Assembly: GCA_910587445.1 (NCBI GenBank)
Contig: CAJULE010000009.1
Coordinates: 49,013 to 65,975, forward strand
DNA from: an uncultured Christensenellaceae bacterium
Lineage (GTDB): Bacteria; Bacillota; Clostridia; Christensenellales; Pumilibacteraceae
Direction of reading: 5' to 3'
Length of the DNA: 16,963 bases
Made by a program: the position numbers and the translations under genes. Positions 12,610 to 16,963 of the stretch are shown here, in pieces. Within the stretch, counting starts at the first letter, position 1, and each line of letters opens with the position of its first letter. The notes beneath the pieces were generated by a model, which saw only the letters and a program-made list of their open reading frames with translations, did not search any database and had not been told where the DNA came from.

Positions 12610-13077
12610 ATGAAAAAAATATCTGCGGCCATATCGGCTTGCCTATTGATATGTCTGACAATGTGTTTGACGGGGTGCTCAAATGAATTTGCGAAACGAG
12701 AATACAACGACGCCGAAAAAATAGTGCAAATAGAAGATCACTATGCAAAAGAAAATTCCGTATTTAATACCATAGAAGGCGGCTATTCGCTTACGGTTGC
12801 GAAATTCGACGGACGGCAAACCCTCTGGAATAAAACCATCGAAGAAAACGCGTATGAGCAAGTACGATTCGATTTGAGTATCTCGAGCGGGTATGCAAAA
12901 ATCGTATATATCGATTGCGATAACAACATAACCGTTTTGGCCGAATGTTCGCAAGATAATTCCAAGAAACAATCGGGAACCGAAACAATTTCCTTTACAA
13001 GCGGACTGAACCGCTTTAAAATCGTCGGTTACGGTTGCAAAGACATTGACTTGAAATTGTTTTTCGACGAACCGTAA
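12610..13077 (+). CDS. putative lipoprotein, 155 aa
   Basis: Exported lipoprotein of unknown function. The N-terminus is MKK followed by a hydrophobic stretch and the lipobox LTGC (20-23), with Cys23 as the lipid-modified residue after cleavage. The mature part is polar, with beta-rich segments (YSLTVAKFDG, ARIVYIDCDNN-like pattern near residues 95-110) and no recognised domain. I start at the ATG at 12610: GGAGGA ends nine bases upstream, whereas the TTG at 12601 would touch it. Codon use is A/T-rich compared with neighbours, as in the genes beside tRNA-Ser, which suggests an accessory gene. It lies directly behind the tRNA-Gly repeat. Confidence 0.82.
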   Translation: MKKISAAISACLLICLTMCLTGCSNEFAKREYNDAEKIVQIEDHYAKENSVFNTIEGGYSLTVAKFDGRQTLWNKTIEENAYEQVRFDLSISSGYAKIVYIDCDNNITVLAECSQDNSKKQSGTETISFTSGLNRFKIVGYGCKDIDLKLFFDEP

Positions 13078-13134
13078 TCAAATTTCGATTTAACGAATTT
13101 CATTGAAATCAACCGAAACCGATAAACTTTTTTG

Positions 13135-13157
13135 CGACGAGCACTCCGTCGTGTTTT
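13135..13157 (+). terminator. weak terminator of the lipoprotein gene
   Basis: CGACG/CGTCG (13135-13139 with 13147-13151), extended by two wobble pairs, followed by TGTTTTAT. Short, so modest confidence. Confidence 0.4.
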
Positions 13158-13689
13158 ATAAAGATTTGCCGAGCTCGTATGCTTTTACGGGGTAATCGGT
13201 TTTTTGCAAATCCTCCACCGTACCGCAGTCTATGCCTACGACCGTTCCCGCGATCTCCCACTCGAGAAAACTCGTCATGCCCTTAAAAGTCTGCAATGCG
13301 CCGAGTGCGGATTCGTCGGTATCGTCCGCCATCGTAAGAATCATTACGGCTTTCTTGTTCTTGTGCAAAGCCTCGTCACTTGCGTAGAATCTGTCTATTA
13401 CGGCTTTTATCTGCGCGCTTATCGTATAATAATAGACGGGCGAGACGAATGCGATGACGTCTGCCGACAGAAGATGCGGATTGAGCTCCTCCATTCCGTC
13501 TTTGAATACGCAGCCTTTATCCGTATTGTGGCATCTCTCGCAAGCTATGCAAGGGTGCACCTGTTTTTCCGCGGCATCGAAACGAACCACGTCATGCCCG
13601 GCTTCTTTCGCTCCCTTTATAAACCGATCGGCAAGACAAGCCGACGTTCCGTTTTTATGCGGGCTTCCCGTAATGACCAATACTTTCAT
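13156..13689 (-). CDS. NAD(P)H-dependent FMN reductase / iron-sulfur flavoprotein-like, 177 aa
   Basis: Flavodoxin-fold protein. The FMN phosphate loop is TGSPHKNGTS (7-16), and SPVYYYTISAQIKAVIDRF (83-101) matches the second flavin contact region. Four cysteines Cys47, Cys50, Cys53 and Cys60 form the compact CX2CX2CX6C pattern, which in the archaeal/clostridial Isf family binds a [4Fe-4S] cluster; simple FMN reductases of this group often keep the same cysteines. Likely role is electron transfer or flavin reduction in an anaerobe. AAGGAGG is four bases before the ATG, and an extended -10 promoter precedes it. It is monocistronic. Confidence 0.9.
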   Translation of the reverse strand: MKVLVITGSPHKNGTSACLADRFIKGAKEAGHDVVRFDAAEKQVHPCIACERCHNTDKGCVFKDGMEELNPHLLSADVIAFVSPVYYYTISAQIKAVIDRFYASDEALHKNKKAVMILTMADDTDESALGALQTFKGMTSFLEWEIAGTVVGIDCGTVEDLQKTDYPVKAYELGKSL

Positions 13690-13731
13690 AGATCCTCCTT
13701 ACCGATAAAACATTTATGCTCTTACGCGCCT

Positions 13732-13760
13732 ATTATATCAAAAGAAACGAAATAAAGCAA
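13732..13760 (-). promoter_or_regulatory. promoter of the flavoprotein gene
   Basis: Minus strand -35 TTGCTT (13760-13755), 17-base spacer, -10 TATAAT (13737-13732) with TG upstream (TGATATAAT). Confidence 0.8.
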
Positions 13761-13803
13761 ACGAAAAACACCCTCTTCTTTTTATCGAACTCGACGTCAC
13801 GGC

Positions 13804-14688
13804 TCAGTCCGCCCCTTCCTTTCGAGCCGACTTTTTTATTTTGCTGTGATAGAAATAATTTACGACAACGGGCGGCAAATCGATGGGACGGGAGATAGTG
13901 TCCTCGTTTACGACGTATTCGAGTCCGAGCCTTTCGACGTACTCGCGAAGCTCTGCGTCGAGCGCGCGCCAATACGCGTCGTTTCCGTAGGAATAGATGT
14001 CCTTATACAGCGGCAAAAGCTCGGGACGCATCCTTTCGACGTAGCCTAAAACCGTCGGTTTGAACGTGCCTCGAAGGTTGAGATTTTCGAGCCATATCGA
14101 ATGGCACTTGTCCTTTGATTTTTCTATTATCGCTTTTACGTCCGTTATTTCGGGAAATATGGGCGAAACAAAGCAAGCCGTCCTCACGCCCGCGTCATGA
14201 AACGTCTTCATGGCGGCGAGCCTGCGCTCTATGGAGACGGCGTTGTCCATATCGCTTTTGAACGACTCGTCGAGCGTATTTACCGACCAAGAGACCTGAG
14301 CGTTCGGAAAGCTTCGGATGAGCTCCAGATCGCGCAATATAAGGTCGCTCTTAGTCGCAACGGAAATGCTTGCGCCGCTGTCCTTAAGCTGTTCGAGAAG
14401 GGCGCGTGTGCGTCCGTACTTTTCTTCCGACGGCTGATACGGGTCTGTTACCGAACCGATGAAAAACTCCTTGCCTTCGAACTTTTTCGCATTCTTTATC
14501 GGCTGCCAGAATTTGACGTCGACGAACTCTCCCCAATTCTCCTCATGTCCCGTAAAGCGTTTCATAAAGCAGGCATAGCAGTACTTGCAGGCGTGCTCGC
14601 AGCCCGTATAGGGATTCACCGAGTAATCGCAAATGGGAAGATTCGATTTGGTTATGACGTTTTTTACCTGTATTTCGCGTATGAGCAT
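13804..14688 (-). CDS. radical SAM protein, spore photoproduct lyase-like (SPL) family, 294 aa
   Basis: Radical SAM enzyme of the COG1533-type family related to DNA repair photoproduct lyase. The [4Fe-4S] motif is CX3CX2C: Cys30, Cys34 and Cys37 in TGCEHACKYCYACF. TDPYQPSE (81-88) and the FVSPIFPEITD segment are typical of this family. It lacks the cysteine-containing C-terminal region expected of true spore photoproduct lyase, so its substrate is unknown. I start at the ATG at 14688 (GGGAG nine bases upstream). The longer GTG start at 14733 would lie at the predicted transcription start, directly behind the -10, and its extra residues cover a leader hairpin TCGTCG/CGACGA. Confidence 0.9.
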   Translation of the reverse strand: MLIREIQVKNVITKSNLPICDYSVNPYTGCEHACKYCYACFMKRFTGHEENWGEFVDVKFWQPIKNAKKFEGKEFFIGSVTDPYQPSEEKYGRTRALLEQLKDSGASISVATKSDLILRDLELIRSFPNAQVSWSVNTLDESFKSDMDNAVSIERRLAAMKTFHDAGVRTACFVSPIFPEITDVKAIIEKSKDKCHSIWLENLNLRGTFKPTVLGYVERMRPELLPLYKDIYSYGNDAYWRALDAELREYVERLGLEYVVNEDTISRPIDLPPVVVNYFYHSKIKKSARKEGAD

Positions 14689-14736
14689 ATTACCTGTCTC
14701 CCGTAATGATTTTTCGTCGTTTAGCGACGACACTAC

Positions 14737-14766
14737 ATTATATCATGAAACGGCAGCCGAAAACAA
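14737..14766 (-). promoter_or_regulatory. promoter of the radical SAM gene
   Basis: Minus strand -35 TTGTTT (14766-14761), 18-base spacer, -10 TATAAT (14742-14737), extended by TGA. This position is what argues against the GTG at 14733. Confidence 0.65.
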
Positions 14767-14805
14767 GCTTTTACACAAGCGTTGTTTATACATTTTAAAG
14801 CGCCG

Positions 14806-14837
14806 AAAAAAATCGAAAAGCACTCTTTCGAGTGCTT
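14806..14837 (-). terminator. terminator of the small gene at 14956
   Basis: On the minus strand, perfect stem AAGCACTC/GAGTGCTT with a GAAA tetraloop (14837-14818), followed by TTCGATTTTTTT. It faces the small minus-strand gene, supporting transcription of that region. Nothing else is seen in 14838-14955. Confidence 0.8.
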
Positions 14838-14955
14838 GACAGACTTAAATCATATGTCCGCGCGGCAAAAGAGCGCAAGCCTGCGAATGCCGCAGTCCGA
14901 CAGACGACGGCACGCCTTCCAAAGACAAATGTCTCGCCGCTTAATAAACCGACCG

Positions 14956-15141
14956 TCAGTCGTTTGCGAGCTTTTGCATTTCGGAATCGGTGCAAACGAA
15001 AACAATGAGACGCTTTTTGCACCACTCGCCCGGACGCTCGGGAAACTGACGTATGACATTCACGGGAATCGACTTGTTTTTCTTGTCCGCGCAATCTCCG
15101 CCTATAATGCCGATACTGCTGAATTTCTTATTGTTTTCCAT
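14956..15141 (-). CDS. hypothetical small protein, 61 aa
   Basis: No recognised family. The protein begins MENNKKFSSIGIIGGDCADK and is basic, with KKRLIVFVC near the C-terminus and cysteines at about 17, 46 and 54. Support for it being real is indirect: GAGAGGTGG lies four bases before the ATG at 15141, and a strong minus-strand terminator follows at 14806-14837. The ATG 15 bases further upstream would include the ribosome binding site, so it is rejected as start. It is divergent from the HTH gene at 15457, with 300 bases of noncoding DNA between them. Confidence 0.5.
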   Translation of the reverse strand: MENNKKFSSIGIIGGDCADKKNKSIPVNVIRQFPERPGEWCKKRLIVFVCTDSEMQKLAND

Positions 15142-15309
15142 GATACCACCTCTCATAAATATTTGCCGATCGGCGCTCGTTTATACACGGGCTCCGCAGA
15201 CTACGCCGTCTGCCCTCGACACTGTTATTATACAACGACAGCCTCAGAATTCCTATCTACTCTTGCGCTTTTCGAGCCGTTCGGACTATACTCCTTGCCT
15301 TCTCGAAAT

Positions 15310-15334
15310 TCTACCGACTCTACCGATAGTAGAG
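15310..15334. promoter_or_regulatory. clustered CTAC/GTAG repeats, possible operator
   Basis: TCTACCG is repeated with a 9-base period (15310-15316, 15319-15325), and CTCTAC (15318-15323) pairs with GTAGAG (15329-15334). Related ATCTACTC (about 15255) and AGTAGA (about 15359) flank it. In 15142-15456 I otherwise see only a hairpin GCAGAC/GTCTGC (15196-15213), a possible minus-strand -10 (TATAAT, 15232-15227), and the plus-strand promoter at 15381. Confidence 0.4.
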
Positions 15335-15380
15335 CAGCCTTTTTTCGACTCTCCTCAAAGTAGAATATAGTGCGGAACAG

Positions 15381-15409
15381 TTGATTTTCGCGTCGTTTTG
15401 TGGTAAAAT
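15381..15409 (+). promoter_or_regulatory. promoter of the HTH-PHP operon
   Basis: -35 TTGATT (15381-15386), 17-base spacer, -10 TAAAAT (15404-15409) with TGG upstream (extended -10). Predicted start is at 15416, the A of an ATG. Confidence 0.8.
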
Positions 15410-15415
15410 ATCGAC

Positions 15416-15460
15416 ATGGAAGCTTTTTGGGAGTCTAAGAACGGGACGTATTCGAAATGA
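15416..15460 (+). CDS. possible leaderless leader peptide, 14 codons
   Basis: ATG at the predicted transcription start opens a short frame (MEAFWESKNGTYSK) whose TGA overlaps the ATG of the HTH gene (ATGA at 15457-15460). The HTH gene has only a weak ribosome binding site (GGGA), so it may depend on ribosomes finishing this frame. The reading is by inference from promoter position; the peptide itself has no known relatives. Confidence 0.45.
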   Translation: MEAFWESKNGTYSK

Positions 15461-16059
15461 AAGAATTAAGAGAATCCTTAGCCGAAAAAATCTCGTCGCT
15501 GAGACGTGCAAACAAAATGACTCAAGCCGAGCTTGCCGAAAGGCTTAACTACTCGGATAAGTCCGTGTCGAAATGGGAGCGAGGCGAAGCTCTTCCCGAC
15601 ATCGAGGTGCTCGTTGCGCTCGGCGAGCTTTTCAACGTGTCGCTCGACTATCTCGTGAGCGACAAGGAATTCAAGCCGCAGCCGCTGTCCAAAAGCCAGA
15701 AGCACAACCGCGCCATAATATCCGGACTTGCCGTCCTTACGGTGTGGGTCATAGCTACGCTCGTATTCGTGTTTTGCCTGATGTTCGCGCACATTGCGGT
15801 TTGGGTCGTATTTATTTGGGCGATACCCGCCTCGAGCATAGTCGCCATAGTCTTCAACGGCATTTGGGGAAAACACTGGGTGACGTTTTTGCTGTGCAGT
15901 GTGCTCGTATGGTCGGTCATAGCCTCGTTCTATTTGCAGTTTTTATTCTTCTTCGAACCGTCGTTCAACCTTTGGCAGATGTTCATAGTCGGAGTGCCCG
16001 TGCAAGTGGTCATAATTCTGTGGTCGAGACTGAGACGGACAACGAGCGCAACAAAATAA
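15457..16059 (+). CDS. XRE-type HTH membrane protein, 200 aa
   Basis: DNA-binding helix-turn-helix at residues 7-66 (EKISSLRRANKMTQAELAER, then YSDKSVSKWERGEALPD, LFNVSLDYLV), the common Cro/CI-like form of Firmicutes. A polar linker leads to four membrane helices (about 87-109, 112-134, 141-166, 171-190). This architecture, a repressor tethered to the membrane, is frequent in Clostridia; it is thought to link envelope state to transcription, but targets are unknown. It is the first main gene of an operon with the PHP phosphatase 15 bases downstream. Its own control region has clustered CTAC repeats. Confidence 0.9.
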   Translation: MKELRESLAEKISSLRRANKMTQAELAERLNYSDKSVSKWERGEALPDIEVLVALGELFNVSLDYLVSDKEFKPQPLSKSQKHNRAIISGLAVLTVWVIATLVFVFCLMFAHIAVWVVFIWAIPASSIVAIVFNGIWGKHWVTFLLCSVLVWSVIASFYLQFLFFFEPSFNLWQMFIVGVPVQVVIILWSRLRRTTSATK

Positions 16060-16074
16060 TTTCGGGAGCTTTAT

Positions 16075-16878
16075 ATGTTGTACTGCGACAGCCACACTCA
16101 CACAAAATACTCCGAAGATTCGCGAGAGGATCCTCGCGCCTCTGTCGAAGCCGCGATCGAAAAGGGACTGAAGTATATCGCGATAACCGATCATGCCGAC
16201 CCCGCCCACCCCGAGGGCATTCTCGGCGTCACCGAGCAAATGCTTTCTACGTACATCGCGGAAATCAAAGCGCTTAAGGAAGAATACAAAAACAGAATAA
16301 ACGTGACTGTCGGGCTCGAAGTCGGATATTCTAAGAAAGGCGTCTTGACGGCGCTCGAAATGCTCGAAGGCGAATACCCCGAGTATGTGATAAGCTCCGT
16401 TCATTGCGTGGGCGGAAAAGACTGCTATACGCCCGGATTCTTCGACGACCTTACGAGAAAACACGCCGTCGAAAACTATTTGAGCGCCGTACTCGAATCG
16501 GTGCGCGTGCCCTACCGTATAGACGCGGTCGGACACCTCGGCTATCTCGAAAGAATAATGCCGTATGAGGACAAACGCATACGCTTTACCGATTTCGAGC
16601 CTTTGCTTTCGGAGCTGTTTACGGAAATCATAAAGCGAGAACTGATTTTGGAAGTTAATACCTCGACGGGAAATTCGGGTGCGCCGACCATACCTTCCCC
16701 GCTTCTCTTGAAGGCATACTACGACATGGGCGGACGGCTCGTGACGACAAGCTCGGACGCACACTACTTTTCGAGAATAGCGCACAATTTCGACACGGCG
16801 CAGGACGAGCTGAAGAAAATAGGCTTCAAGCACCTTTATGTAAAACAAAAGGGAAAACTTACGGAGCTCGGGATCTGA
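16075..16878 (+). CDS. PHP-domain phosphatase, histidinol-phosphatase (HisK/HisJ) family, 267 aa
   Basis: Metal-dependent phosphoesterase of the PHP family. Metal-binding residues are visible in the usual order: His7 and His9 (DSHTHT), His40 (ITDH), Glu82 (GLEVGY), His110 (SSVHC), His154 (GHLGY), Asp228 and His230 (SSDAHY). Members of this family convert histidinol phosphate to histidinol in histidine synthesis, but no other his genes are near, so a general sugar- or nucleotide-phosphate role is possible. Length fits the family. CGGGAG is six bases before the ATG and the gene shares a transcript with the HTH protein. Confidence 0.92.
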   Translation: MLYCDSHTHTKYSEDSREDPRASVEAAIEKGLKYIAITDHADPAHPEGILGVTEQMLSTYIAEIKALKEEYKNRINVTVGLEVGYSKKGVLTALEMLEGEYPEYVISSVHCVGGKDCYTPGFFDDLTRKHAVENYLSAVLESVRVPYRIDAVGHLGYLERIMPYEDKRIRFTDFEPLLSELFTEIIKRELILEVNTSTGNSGAPTIPSPLLLKAYYDMGGRLVTTSSDAHYFSRIAHNFDTAQDELKKIGFKHLYVKQKGKLTELGI

Positions 16879-16908
16879 ACAAAAAAATAGAAAAAGGCAT
16901 GGCGGTAG

Positions 16909-16963
16909 TGAAATGCACCCCAAAAGTTAGACAAACTAATGGAGGTGCATTTTTATGGCAAAG
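16909..16963 (+). mobile_element. left end of an IS3-family insertion sequence (truncated by window)
   Basis: The terminal repeat starts TGAAATGCACCCCAAAAG at 16909, matching the TG-start ends I know from IS3-family (IS150-like) elements of Firmicutes. A transposase start follows at 16955. AATGCACC (16912-16919) can pair with GGTGCATT (16944-16951), a structure that would cover the ribosome binding site. The right end and target repeats are outside the window. Confidence 0.75.
16955..16963 (+). CDS. IS3-family transposase orfA, first three codons
   Basis: ATGGCAAAG begins an ORF eight bases after GGAGGT (16941-16946) and runs out of the window. The identity as a transposase rests on the terminal repeat and the typical MAK start, not on the protein itself. 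Confidence 0.55.

Noticed and set aside
14689..14733. GTG start adding 15 residues to the radical SAM protein
   Set aside because: The GTG lies four bases after the predicted -10, at or before the transcription start, and has no ribosome binding site.

Overview
The window looks like chromosomal DNA from an uncultured, gut- or rumen-type Clostridia (Firmicutes). The evidence is strong AGGAGG-type ribosome binding sites, TTGACA/TATAAT promoters with 17-base spacers, CCA encoded in both tRNA genes, an AgrC/AgrA-like histidine kinase with a LytTR regulator, a LytTR-DUF3021 pair, and a membrane-anchored family 3 glycosidase of reversed domain order. This assignment is inferred from gene content, not from a marker gene.

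Layout. 1-262: two pieces of a tRNA-associated repeat, then tRNA-Ser(GCT). 548-2422: AT-richer accessory genes (unknown protein, isochorismatase-like hydrolase, a decayed small gene, a membrane protein). 2525-8220, minus strand: a two-component system (regulator then AgrC-like kinase), followed by a small membrane protein and a 1048-residue GH3 enzyme. The GH3 operon has its own promoter, preceded by two 8-base direct repeats exactly 21 bases apart, as expected for a LytTR dimer. 8474-9391, plus strand: LytTR regulator and DUF3021 membrane protein, whose promoter is also preceded by 21-base-spaced direct repeats of a different sequence. 9441-12138: ZIP metal transporter, an unknown gene that appears leaderless, a TfoX-N protein and a spermidine-synthase-like methyltransferase. 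12281-12355: tRNA-Gly(CCC), followed by a complete copy of the tRNA-associated repeat. 12610-15141: lipoprotein, flavoprotein with four clustered cysteines, SPL-like radical SAM protein and a 61-residue protein. 15416-16878: a possible leaderless 14-codon leader peptide, an HTH membrane protein and a PHP-family phosphatase. 16909-16963: left end of an IS3-family insertion sequence, cut by the window edge.

The most unusual feature is the tRNA-associated repeat. The complete copy behind tRNA-Gly starts with a 13-base inverted copy of the tRNA T-arm, continues through three small hairpins, and ends with an 18-base direct copy of the tRNA 3' end including CCA. A second copy at the window's left edge aligns without gaps, ends in a different (serine-type) tRNA 3' end, and carries a compensatory base-pair change in one hairpin. 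This suggests a structured family in which each copy carries the end sequence of its own tRNA. The other notable theme is regulation: two LytTR circuits side by side, one apparently controlling a surface glycosidase, two probable leaderless starts, and two terminators buried inside convergent coding sequences.
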